The notes under the pieces: model-generated
What the model saw: the letters and a program-made list of their open reading frames with translations, nothing else
Databases searched by the model: none
What the model was told of the DNA's origin: nothing
Source: JBEVNX01 sp040507895
GTDB taxonomy: Bacteria > Desulfobacterota > Binatia > JACPRU01
Reading direction: 5' to 3'
Length of the DNA stretch: 35,588 bases
Assembly: GCA_040507895.1 (NCBI GenBank)
Contig: JBEVNX010000241.1
Span: 1 to 35,588, forward strand
Shown here: piece by piece, positions 7,258 through 14,422 of the stretch
Layout of the letters: every line of letters starts with the position of its first letter
Numbering within the stretch: position 1 is the first letter of the stretch
Translations under genes and position numbers: made by a program

Positions 7258-8126
7258 TCGTCGACCGGCACTTGCCAGAACTGGATGAGCACCCCGAAGA
7301 GCGACCTCGGATGGAGGAACGCGGTCTTGCGGTCCGGCGCGAATTCGAAGCGATCGACGATCCGCACGCCGGCGTGTTCGAACGGCGCCAGCGCGACGTC
7401 GAGATCTTCGACGTCGATCGACAAATGGTGCATGCCCGGACCGCGGCGCTCGAGGAAGCGCGAGAGAAAGCCTTCCGCCGACGCGGGCTCCATCAATTCC
7501 AGCCGATAGTCGCCGAGGCGCAGGGTCATCAGACGAAAGCTACGGTCGTAGCCCAAGTGCGGCTCGACCTCGACGACCGCGGCAAAGTGCTGCTCGAAGA
7601 AGCGCACCGCGGGATCGATGTGCTCGACGGCAAGCGAGACGTGATCCATCTTCCAGCGCACCCCTTGCTGGGTGACCGTGCCACCCCAGCTCGGGGCAGC
7701 GAGCGCTGCAAGGTCGGGCTCTTCCCAAAACTGCACGAGCGCGCCGAAGGCCGAATGGGGATGGATGAAGGCGGTTTCGTGGCCGTCCGCTTCGACGAAG
7801 CGATCGACGATGCGGATGCCATCGCCCTCGAGCCGAGCGAGGTGCGGCGCCAGGCGATCGATCTTGAGCGATAGATGGTGAAGTCCCTCGCCGCGCTTGG
7901 CGAGGAAGCGTTCGACGAAGCTTCCCGCTCGGGCGCTTTCGATGAGCTCGATTTTGAAGTCGCCGATCGTGAAGTCGGTCCAGCGAAACTCCGGCGGATC
8001 GCCGTAGCCGTCTTCTCGCGGGCGGTTTTGCCGGGCGGGAAAATGCTCGAGGAAGAACGCAAGCGCCTGATCGATCGAGCGTACGGCGATCGAAACGTGA
8101 TCGACGCGAAGCCGGGGCGGGGCCAT
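7215..8126 (-). CDS. tandem glyoxalase/VOC-fold protein
   Basis: A 303-residue protein with two homologous vicinal-oxygen-chelate domains (about 6-140 and 158-290). Both look like 4-hydroxyphenylpyruvate dioxygenase or methylmalonyl-CoA epimerase halves: DHVSIAV/DHVSLAV (His10, His162), a central HHLS (83-84, 233-234) and a final FGALVQFW/FGVLIQFW strand. In these enzymes a Glu on the last strand is usually a metal ligand; here both domains have Gln (132, 282). The function may be a dioxygenase, epimerase or lyase and I cannot choose. The gene precedes and overlaps the HAD-like gene and is divergent from trmJ with an 89-base gap. Fold certain, reaction unknown. Confidence 0.87.
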   Translation of the reverse strand: MAPPRLRVDHVSIAVRSIDQALAFFLEHFPARQNRPREDGYGDPPEFRWTDFTIGDFKIELIESARAGSFVERFLAKRGEGLHHLSLKIDRLAPHLARLEGDGIRIVDRFVEADGHETAFIHPHSAFGALVQFWEEPDLAALAAPSWGGTVTQQGVRWKMDHVSLAVEHIDPAVRFFEQHFAAVVEVEPHLGYDRSFRLMTLRLGDYRLELMEPASAEGFLSRFLERRGPGMHHLSIDVEDLDVALAPFEHAGVRIVDRFEFAPDRKTAFLHPRSLFGVLIQFWQVPVDEWSRPPASIAGATG

Positions 8127-8215
8127 CGGCGGAAGCTAAGAGAGCCGACGGACCGAGTCAAATCGTGTTGGCGACTTGACTTCCGCCCGCGGTCGACGGC
8201 CGTATCCGGCGATCC

Positions 8216-8974
8216 ATGGGCCTCGAGAGCATCCGCATCGTCCTCGTCCGCTCGAAGAACTCCGGCAACGTCGGCTCGGTCGCGCGCGCGATGAAGAACA
8301 TGGGCCTCGGGGATCTCCGGCTGGTCGCGCCGCGGCGCTATCGACCGGTCGCGGCCGCCGCCATGGCGGTCCATGCCGCCGACGTGCTCGAGCGCGCCCG
8401 CCGACACGATTCGCTCCGCGAAGCGATCGCCGATTGCGGCTGGGTCGTGGGGACGACGTGTCGGCCCGGTCCCTACCGCAGCCGCTCGCTCACGCCTCGC
8501 GAGGCGGCCGTAGAGCTTCTCGCCGTCGGCGCGGCTCGCCCCGTGGGGCTCGTGTTCGGGCCCGAGGACCACGGCCTGTCCAACGAGGAGCTGAAGCTCT
8601 GTCATGAGCTGGTGACGATCCCCGCAGATTCCCGCTATCCCTCGCTGAACCTGGCGCAAGCCGTGCTCGTATGCTCGTACGAGCTCTTCCTGCTACGCCA
8701 CCCGTCCCGTGCCGCGGGTCCCGTGCTCGCCACCTCGGAACGGCTCGAGCGCATGTACGACCACCTCGGCCGCGCCTTGTTACGGATCGGCTTTCTCCAT
8801 GGCACCAATCCCGATCACATCATGTTCACGCTCCGCCGGGTCTTCGGACGCGCGCGACTCGACGTGCGCGAGGCTTCGATTTGGCTCGGCATCTCTCGCC
8901 AGATCCAGTGGTTCGCCGAAGGCGGACGCGCGCTGGCAGAGGAAAAGCGACGAAAAGGGCTACCCTTGAAGTAG
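8216..8974 (+). CDS. trmJ: tRNA (cytidine/uridine-2'-O)-methyltransferase, TrmJ type
   Basis: A 252-residue SPOUT methyltransferase that should 2'-O-methylate position 32 of tRNA with S-adenosylmethionine. The three knot motifs are clear: NSGNVGSVARAMKNMG near the N-terminus, LVFGPEDHGLSNEEL in the middle and YPSLNLAQAVLV after it. The C-terminal region (ATSERLERMYDHLGRALLRIGFL to the end) matches the helical extension typical of TrmJ, which separates it from TrmH or TrmL. The ATG at 8216 has no convincing ribosome site; a TTGACT at 8176-8181 could be a -35, but no good -10 follows. It stands alone between a divergent and a convergent minus-strand gene. Confidence 0.9.
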   Translation: MGLESIRIVLVRSKNSGNVGSVARAMKNMGLGDLRLVAPRRYRPVAAAAMAVHAADVLERARRHDSLREAIADCGWVVGTTCRPGPYRSRSLTPREAAVELLAVGAARPVGLVFGPEDHGLSNEELKLCHELVTIPADSRYPSLNLAQAVLVCSYELFLLRHPSRAAGPVLATSERLERMYDHLGRALLRIGFLHGTNPDHIMFTLRRVFGRARLDVREASIWLGISRQIQWFAEGGRALAEEKRRKGLPLK

Positions 8975-8978
8975 CCGC

Positions 8979-9464
8979 TCAGCGGGGCGCGTCGATCTCC
9001 GGACAGCTCACCTGAAAGCGGCTGCCGTCCGTCGAATAGGAGAGCGCCTTGCCCGTGACGGGATCCAAGGGCACGCGCTCGAGATACTTCGGCACCAGAT
9101 CGTCGAGCCGCGGCGGGGGATGCCCCTCCTCGCGCAAGTACGCGACGACCTTCCAATAGGCCGTGTTCACGAGCGCACTGCAGCTGTTTGGGGGCACGAT
9201 GCTCTTGATCTCCTGGCGACTGACCGCCGTCTTCTCTTGGTTGACGTAGAGCACCGTCAGCAGTGCCGACTGAGCGACGATTAGCGCGAGACCGATCTTG
9301 ACGAACCGAGAGAACGGCCGCTTCGCACCGCGCTTGCGCGCCTCCTCGGCCCGCCGATCCTCTTCTCGCGCGTGCCGGGTTAGACCGTGAATCGCATCGC
9401 GGAGGTCGTCCGGAAGAGGTCCACCGGGGGGTGCCGCGGGGCTGTTCGCGTCTGCTTCTGGCAT
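8979..9464 (-). CDS. single-pass membrane protein with pseudopilin-like tail
   Basis: A 161-residue protein. It has a charged, probably cytoplasmic N-terminus (about 1-54, helical and rich in Arg and Glu), one membrane helix at about 55-74 (VKIGLALIVAQSALLTVLYV) and an outer C-terminal domain. That domain, with AYWKVVAYLREEGHPPPRLDDLVPKYLERVPLDPVTGKALSYS, looks like the C-terminal half of GspG-type pseudopilins, where the PLDP segment precedes the calcium loop. There is no prepilin cleavage motif, so it is not itself a standard pilin. Two Cys (NSCSALV, QVSCPE) could form a disulfide. I start it at the ATG at 9464, just after GAGG; an ATG at 9491 would overlap the pilin gene. It follows the prepilin gene by 17 bases, so a role in a pilus or secretion assembly is likely. 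Confidence 0.72.
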   Translation of the reverse strand: MPEADANSPAAPPGGPLPDDLRDAIHGLTRHAREEDRRAEEARKRGAKRPFSRFVKIGLALIVAQSALLTVLYVNQEKTAVSRQEIKSIVPPNSCSALVNTAYWKVVAYLREEGHPPPRLDDLVPKYLERVPLDPVTGKALSYSTDGSRFQVSCPEIDAPR

Positions 9465-9481
9465 CTGCCTCGGCAGGCCCC

Positions 9482-9877
9482 TCAGATGCAAGTGCCGTTC
9501 ACCACGGGCGTGACCTGCATCGCGGCGGAATTCGTCACGGTGTAGCAGAGGTCACCCCGCAAACTCGCCGTCACGACTTGATAGGATGTCGGTGTCACCG
9601 TGATGGTTCCGTACGTAAGCGGCGATGAGCTCGCCCCGGGCAGGTTGACCCGATCGATTTGCCCCGACGTGCTCCCATCGAGCGTGACGTTCACCGTCGT
9701 ACCCTTGGAGGAGGCAAAGTCTGCTGCCGGCCAAATGTTGCGACAGTCCGCCGCTGCCGTCGTGTTGTAGGCGTTGATCTTGAACACCGCGTAGTTGGCG
9801 ATGGCGAGCGACGCCAGAATCCCGATGATCGCCGTCACGACGACCAGCTCGAGCAACGTGAAGCCTCTTTGCTTCAT
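9482..9877 (-). CDS. type IV prepilin-like protein
   Basis: A 131-residue prepilin. The leader MKQRG is followed by FTLLELVVVTAIIGILASLAIANYAVF, with cleavage expected between Gly5 and Phe6 by a PilD-type peptidase and the essential Glu at mature position 5. The hydrophobic helix continues to about residue 30. The mature globular part is short and rich in Thr, Ser and Val, with three Cys (DCRN, DLCYT and GTCI at the very end). The last two could form the C-terminal disulfide loop of type IVa pilins. The start is the ATG at 9877 with a GGGGGAG ribosome site; the frame opens 33 codons earlier but that part lacks pilin character. Could be a major or minor pilin; no assembly genes are in view. 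Confidence 0.88.
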   Translation of the reverse strand: MKQRGFTLLELVVVTAIIGILASLAIANYAVFKINAYNTTAAADCRNIWPAADFASSKGTTVNVTLDGSTSGQIDRVNLPGASSSPLTYGTITVTPTSYQVVTASLRGDLCYTVTNSAAMQVTPVVNGTCI

Positions 9878-9887
9878 GTCTCCCCCG

Positions 9888-9913
9888 TCGGTATGTGGAG
9901 TTTCGGTATGTGG
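9888..9913. repeat. direct repeat in the pilin leader
   Basis: TCGGTATGTGG occurs at 9888-9898 and 9903-9913, a 15-base period, just upstream of the pilin start on the minus strand. It may be a regulator site or a slippage product. Confidence 0.45.
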
Positions 9914-10080
9914 GAATATGATGACATACGCGCCAGCGCCGGCGCAAATCTCGCGGTATCTGCGGCCAGTGCCCAAGGTCCCGACCGCGAGGCGGACGGC
10001 ACTTCGGGTAGAACAGGAGCTTGCGACCCTGGAACGATTCTGGTTGTTGTAGCCGGACGGTCCTCGAGGAGCGCGACGGG

Positions 10081-10386
10081 ATGGGAACCTTCGTGAGGGT
10101 AGCAGCGGCGGGCGAGATCGTTCCCGGCCAGGGGAAGACGGTCGAGGTCAACGGTCGAGAGATCGCGCTGTTCAACGTCGGTGGCACGTTTCACGCGATC
10201 GACAACACCTGCAAGCACCGGGGTGGATCTCTCGGCGAGGGGGAGCTCGATGGTACCGTCGTCACCTGCCCGCTGCACGCCTGGACGTACGACGTGACGA
10301 CTGGCGAATGTTTCGACGATCCCGCTTGTGGAGTCGACCGATTCGCGGTCAAGGTCGAGGGCGACGAGATCCTCGTCGAAGTTTGA
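10081..10386 (+). CDS. Rieske-type [2Fe-2S] ferredoxin
   Basis: A 101-residue soluble Rieske protein. The cluster ligands are Cys44-X-His46 (NTCKHRGG) and Cys63-X2-His66 (VTCPLHAW), separated by 16 residues, as in NirD-like and dioxygenase-type ferredoxins. There is no signal or membrane anchor, so it is a cytoplasmic electron carrier. The ATG at 10081 follows AGGAG by ten bases; the open frame starts earlier but that part has no family match. The stop overlaps the probable TTG start of the dehydrogenase gene. No partner oxygenase is nearby, so its electron acceptor is not known. Confidence 0.92.
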   Translation: MGTFVRVAAAGEIVPGQGKTVEVNGREIALFNVGGTFHAIDNTCKHRGGSLGEGELDGTVVTCPLHAWTYDVTTGECFDDPACGVDRFAVKVEGDEILVEV

Positions 10387-11444
10387 CGGAACTGTTCTCT
10401 TCCATCGACCGCGACGGTCACGAGCAGGTGGTCTTCTGCCGTGACGCGCCGAGCGGCTTGCGGGCGATCGTCGCGGTCCATGACACGACGCTCGGCCCCG
10501 GCTTGGGCGGTGTCCGCATGCGAGACTACGCTTCGGAGGCGGAAGCGCTCACCGACGTCCTGCGCCTCTCGCAGGCCATGACTCTCAAGGCCTCACTCGC
10601 CGGTCTCGAGTTCGGCGGTGGCAAGGCGGTGATCCTGGGGTTTCCGCCGTCCGCTCGCCGCCAAGCCGTTTTCCGCGCCATGGGCCGATTCGTAGACTCG
10701 CTCGGTGGCCGCTACGTCCCGACGGAGGACATGGGGACATACACCGCCGACATCGAACAGCTTCGCGAGACCAGCCGCTACGGCGTTGGCGTGGCCGAGA
10801 CGCGCGGCGGCGGAGGCGATCCCTCGCCCATGACCGCTTGGGGGGTCTTCTGCGGCCTGCGGGCGGCGATCGACGAGGCTCGTCTCGAGCCGGGGCTGCG
10901 TGGAAAGCGGGTGGTCGTGCAAGGCGTCGGCAAGGTGGGCATGGCTCTGGTTCGGCTGCTGATCGACGCCGGCGCGGAGGTCGTGGTCTCAGACGTGGAC
11001 GAAGGCCGATTGCAGGAAGCGAGCGCTCTCGGCGCCGCCCGCGTGGCCAATGCCGAGGTCCACGGACAACCGTGCGACATCCTCAGTCCGTGTGCCACCG
11101 GCGCTCTGTTGAACGAGCGGACGATCCCCGAGCTCCGCTGCCGAATCATCGCGGGCGGAGCAAACAATCAGCTCGCTCACGAGGAAGACGGGGAGCGCCT
11201 GCAAGCGCGTGGCATCGTTTACGCGCCCGATTTCGCGATCAACGCCGGTGGCTTGATCAACGTCGCGGACGAGCTCGGTCCCGGTGGGTATGACCGCGCG
11301 CGGGCGCGAGCTCTCACCGAGCGCATCGAGGCGACGCTGCGGCGGATCTTCGCCGAATCCGCTCGCAGCGGATCCGCGCCGAGCCGCGTCGCGCTGCGGC
11401 TCGCTCGAGAGCGCATCGTCGGTCGCGCGCCCGCCTCGCAATGA
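10383..11444 (+). CDS. leucine/valine/phenylalanine-type amino acid dehydrogenase
   Basis: A 353-residue member of the Glu/Leu/Phe/Val dehydrogenase family, which reversibly deaminates a branched or aromatic amino acid to its 2-oxo acid with NAD. The segment HEQVVFCRDAPSGLRAIVAVHDTTLGPGLGGVRM is characteristic of leucine dehydrogenase. The two catalytic-site lysines are Lys69 (LKAS) and Lys81 (GGGKAVI). The Rossmann motif is VVVQGVGKVG. I place the start at the TTG at 10383, which overlaps the Rieske stop as TTGA and matches the family N-terminus to within a residue; the frame is open upstream but overlaps the Rieske gene. It also overlaps the YgfZ-like gene (ATGA). Leucine or valine is the likeliest substrate. 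Confidence 0.92.
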   Translation: MTELFSSIDRDGHEQVVFCRDAPSGLRAIVAVHDTTLGPGLGGVRMRDYASEAEALTDVLRLSQAMTLKASLAGLEFGGGKAVILGFPPSARRQAVFRAMGRFVDSLGGRYVPTEDMGTYTADIEQLRETSRYGVGVAETRGGGGDPSPMTAWGVFCGLRAAIDEARLEPGLRGKRVVVQGVGKVGMALVRLLIDAGAEVVVSDVDEGRLQEASALGAARVANAEVHGQPCDILSPCATGALLNERTIPELRCRIIAGGANNQLAHEEDGERLQARGIVYAPDFAINAGGLINVADELGPGGYDRARARALTERIEATLRRIFAESARSGSAPSRVALRLARERIVGRAPASQ

Positions 11445-12550
11445 GACGCGATGGAACCGGAATGCTTCCTCCGAGCCCCTTCGTCGACGTAGCGCGAGCC
11501 CGGGGCGCGGCCTGCCGTTCCTACGGAGGCATCGAGCTCGTCGAGACATTCACCGATCCGAGCCAGGAGGCGACCGAGACGCGAGCCGCGGCGGGACTGT
11601 TCGATCTGTCGTTTCGCGCCGGCCTGCAATTCACCGGGCCCGACCGCGCGACCTTTCTCCACAACCTGCTGTCGAACGACATCGCCGCCCTTCGTCCGGG
11701 AACGGGTTGCTACGCGATGTTGCTGACGCGGGAAAGCAAGATTGTGGCAGACGCCAACGTGCTCTGTACGAAGGATGCGATCCGGCTCGAGCTCGATCGA
11801 CGCGTGAAGGACCGAGCGCGGGCGCATCTCGAGAGGTTTCTCATCGCCGACGACGTCGAGATCGAGGACCGTTCCGAGCAGGAGGCGTCGCTCGGCATTC
11901 ACGGCCCGCGAGCTCTGGAGATCCTCGCAGCCGCCCTGCCGGACTACGACCTCCCTCGGGCCGAGCTCGAGCACGCGCCAGCCGCGATCGCGGGAGCCCC
12001 GCTTCTAGTCGTGCGCGACGATTGGACAGGCGATCCCGGCTTCGACGTCGTCGTTGCGCGTGGAGACGCGCTGCGAGTCTGGGACGCGATGCTTGCGGCT
12101 GGCGCTGCTCGCGGATTGCGGCCGGCGGGCATGGCTGCCGCCGACGTTCTGCGGCTCGAGGCGGGCCGACCTCGGATCGGCGTCGACTTCGACGAGACGT
12201 GCCTCGTCCTCGAAGCGGCCCTCGAGCGCGGCATCCACTTCTCCAAGGGCTGTTACCTCGGTCAGGAGATCGTCGAGCGGGCTTCGGCCCGCGGGCATGT
12301 GAACAAGCGGTTGGTCGGGCTACGCGTCGAAGGGGATGTCGTCCCTTTGCCCGGCGCCCGCATCGCCGCCGAGGGCTCGGACGCCGGCCGCATCACCAGC
12401 GCCGCGCATTCCCCCCTTCTGGGCTCGACGATCGCGCTCGGCTACGTCAAGCGAGCTTTCGTCGCGCCCGGATCCCGGCTCTCGGTCGAGCTGCCGAGCG
12501 CCACCGCGCCTGCGGTGGTGGCCGCATTGCCGTTCTATCGCCGATCGTGA
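11441..12550 (+). CDS. ygfZ: YgfZ/GcvT-family folate-binding protein
   Basis: A 369-residue member of the aminomethyltransferase fold. The signature KGCYLGQE at 269-276, with its conserved Cys, assigns it to the YgfZ/IBA57 branch and not to glycine-cleavage GcvT. YgfZ uses tetrahydrofolate and supports repair or assembly of some iron-sulfur enzymes such as MiaB. The N-terminal FDLSFRAGLQFTGPDRATFLHNLLSNDI is the folate-binding domain opening. The ATG at 11441 overlaps the dehydrogenase stop as ATGA; an ATG at 11462 is an alternative. It lies between a Rieske protein and an iron-binding miniprotein, which fits an iron-sulfur theme. Confidence 0.88.
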   Translation: MRRDGTGMLPPSPFVDVARARGAACRSYGGIELVETFTDPSQEATETRAAAGLFDLSFRAGLQFTGPDRATFLHNLLSNDIAALRPGTGCYAMLLTRESKIVADANVLCTKDAIRLELDRRVKDRARAHLERFLIADDVEIEDRSEQEASLGIHGPRALEILAAALPDYDLPRAELEHAPAAIAGAPLLVVRDDWTGDPGFDVVVARGDALRVWDAMLAAGAARGLRPAGMAAADVLRLEAGRPRIGVDFDETCLVLEAALERGIHFSKGCYLGQEIVERASARGHVNKRLVGLRVEGDVVPLPGARIAAEGSDAGRITSAAHSPLLGSTIALGYVKRAFVAPGSRLSVELPSATAPAVVAALPFYRRS

Positions 12551-12583
12551 ACATATGGGAGAGAAGGAAACAGGAGGGTATCC

Positions 12584-12724
12584 ATGCCTCAACTCGGAAA
12601 GCGCTACATCTGCGACACCTGCGGAACGGAGATCCTGTGCAACAAGCCTGGCGCGGGCAACGCGGCATGCTGCGGCAAGGACATGAAGCTCAAGGAAGCG
12701 AAGCCACTGCCTTCCTCCGACTAG
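12584..12724 (+). CDS. desulforedoxin-like miniprotein (46 aa)
   Basis: A very small gene with a perfect AGGAGG ribosome site at 12572-12577. The product, MPQLGKRYICDTCGTEILCN onward, has Cys10-X2-Cys13 and adjacent Cys29-Cys30, the spacing of desulforedoxin and of the N-terminal domain of desulfoferrodoxin. Four Cys should bind one iron in a rubredoxin-like centre. An extra Cys19 is absent from its paralogue at 17444. It is a stand-alone domain without the catalytic superoxide reductase part. It sits 33 bases after the YgfZ-like gene and is probably co-transcribed. Electron carrier, iron sensor or zinc protein are all possible. Confidence 0.85.
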   Translation: MPQLGKRYICDTCGTEILCNKPGAGNAACCGKDMKLKEAKPLPSSD

Positions 12725-12762
12725 CCCCCTCACCAGACGCCCTGTGAAACGCGCCGATCGCC

Positions 12763-12852
12763 TGTCATCTGCGGCCGTGCTCGCGCAACCCTTCTCGACG
12801 TACTCTGGAGTACGCCTGCGTCGGGTCGCGTTGCGCCCGGCCGTAGCTGACG
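12763..12852. repeat. long imperfect palindrome / hairpin element
   Basis: Three nested complementary pairs share one centre. The outer arms are TGTCATCTGCGGCCG (12763-12777) and CGGCCGTAGCTGACG (12838-12852), 12 of 15 matching. The middle arms are GCGCAACCC (12783-12791) and GGG-TCGC-GTTGCGC (about 12823-12836) with a small insertion. The inner perfect arms are CGTACTC (12799-12805) and GAGTACG (12808-12814), two bases apart. It occupies the 252-base gap between the desulforedoxin-like gene and the amidohydrolase operon. It could be a structured RNA, a dispersed palindromic repeat or a bidirectional terminator, though there is no T-run. Confidence 0.7.
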
Positions 12853-12976
12853 CACGCTCGACACGTCTCCCAATCAACGCCGGCGAGGGATGCGCGCCCG
12901 CTGAGGTCCTGTTCCGGGGCGTTCCGTGCGACGCGCCGGTCGCTCGCCGCCTGCGACCGCGACTTCCAGCGCCTCG

Positions 12977-14422
12977 TTGAAGGCCGATTCGATCCTGCTC
13001 GGCCGTGTGCGAACCGTCGGCGCGGCGCTCGAGCGTGCGAATGCGGTGGCCGTCGTCGGTGACCGCATCGCGAAGGTCGGAGACCGGGGTGACGTCTTGG
13101 CGATGCGCGGCCCGCACACGCGCATCCTCGAGGCATCGAACGGGGCTATCGTACCCGGTTTCGTGGATGCTCACGTTCATCTCGTCGCGCTCGCGCGGCG
13201 CGCCACCGAGATCGACTGCTCGAAGGAGCGGGCGCGGACGATCGCGCAGCTCCAAGCGGTCCTCCGTCAAGCGGCCCTCGCGCGGCCGCCGGGCTCGTGG
13301 ATCCGCGCGTTCGGCTACGACGAGGCGTTTCTAACGGAGAAGCGCCCGCCGAGCGTCGCAGACCTCGATACGGCGGCTCCGGAGCACCCCGTGCGGCTCC
13401 TTCACCGGACCGGGCACGCGGTCATTCTGAACGGCTTGGCGTTGCGGCTTCTCGGCTTGCCGCGGCGAGAGGTGATCTACGAACCCGGCGGTTTGCTGAA
13501 GGGCAAGATCCCTGCGGCTGATCCGGGCGAGACGTCGCGGCTCATCCGCGAAGCCTCGCTCCGCCTGCTGGCCGCCGGCGTCACTATGGCACACGATCCC
13601 ACCCCGGGTCAGCTGGACGCGGACGTCGCCGCGCTCCGCGGCTGGGCGAACGACCGAACCATTCGCCAGCGCCTAGTCGCCTACGGCTCCCCCGCGGCCT
13701 TCTGCGGCCGCCGGGAGGATGCCGGCGCGCGGTTCATCCATGCCGGCGTAAAGATCGTCATCGAGGAGGGAAGCGCTCCGGGGGAGATAGCCGAAGCCGT
13801 GGAGACCGCCGACCGCGCCGGCGCACAGATCGCCCTGCATGCCGTCGAAGGCGGGCCGCTGGTGATCGCACTTGAGGCCCTGCGCCGCCTCGGCGCCGAG
13901 CGAGTCCGCCGGCGGAGGCATCGCATCGAGCACGCGGCTCTCTGCCCGGCGGCCTTGTGCGAAGAGATCGCGCGCGCCGGCGCCACGGTGGTCACGCACC
14001 CGGACTTTCTCCGTCTCTTCAGCGAGAGATACGCGAGCGAGCTCGAGCCCGAGGAGCACGACTGCCTCTATCCTCTGAAAAGCTTTCTCGACGTAGGCGT
14101 GCCTGTGGCGCTCGGTTCCGACGCGCCGGTCGGGGCTTCCCGGCCCCTGGCGGGCATGCAGGCCGCCGCTCGGCGTGCGACCGCGGGAGGTCGAATCCTC
14201 GGCGGCTCGCAGGCGGTCGACCTCGCGCAAGCGCTCGAGCTCCATACCTACGGCGGGGCGGCGGCCGCCGGGCTCGAAAGGGTGCTCGGCTCGATCGAGC
14301 CCGGAAAGCTCGCCGACCTCGTGCTGCTCGACGCCGACCCGGTCACGGTTCCTGTGGACGAGGTTGCTTCCATCGGTGTGCGGGCCACGATCGTGGGCGG
14401 CGAGGTCGCGTGGCCCGCGTGA
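12977..14422 (+). CDS. amidohydrolase 3-family hydrolase (YtcJ-like)
   Basis: A 481-residue cytoplasmic metal hydrolase of the amidohydrolase 3 family. It opens with the small beta-sandwich part typical of the group (ADSILLGRVRTVGAALERANAVAVVGDRIAKVG), followed by GFVDAHVHLV with metal ligands His66 and His68. Further on come HAVEGG, RIEHAALCP and LGSDAPVG, which supply the remaining His and Asp residues, and it closes with GKLADLVLLDADPVTVP. Relatives act on N-substituted amides, formamides or carbamates; the substrate here is unknown. I use the TTG at 12977, which matches the family start; a GTG at 12926 gives 17 more residues. Neither has a strong ribosome site. It is the first gene of the acyl-CoA/selenoprotein operon and overlaps the next gene as GTGA. 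Confidence 0.88.
   Translation: MKADSILLGRVRTVGAALERANAVAVVGDRIAKVGDRGDVLAMRGPHTRILEASNGAIVPGFVDAHVHLVALARRATEIDCSKERARTIAQLQAVLRQAALARPPGSWIRAFGYDEAFLTEKRPPSVADLDTAAPEHPVRLLHRTGHAVILNGLALRLLGLPRREVIYEPGGLLKGKIPAADPGETSRLIREASLRLLAAGVTMAHDPTPGQLDADVAALRGWANDRTIRQRLVAYGSPAAFCGRREDAGARFIHAGVKIVIEEGSAPGEIAEAVETADRAGAQIALHAVEGGPLVIALEALRRLGAERVRRRRHRIEHAALCPAALCEEIARAGATVVTHPDFLRLFSERYASELEPEEHDCLYPLKSFLDVGVPVALGSDAPVGASRPLAGMQAAARRATAGGRILGGSQAVDLAQALELHTYGGAAAAGLERVLGSIEPGKLADLVLLDADPVTVPVDEVASIGVRATIVGGEVAWPA

Noticed and set aside
8176..8205. Promoter for trmJ from TTGACT at 8176
   Set aside because: No acceptable -10 at 16-18 bases; left unannotated.
9955..9980. Sigma54-like site on the minus strand before the pilin gene
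   Set aside because: GGGCAC is present, but the GG-GC spacing is off by one and the -12 element is poor.
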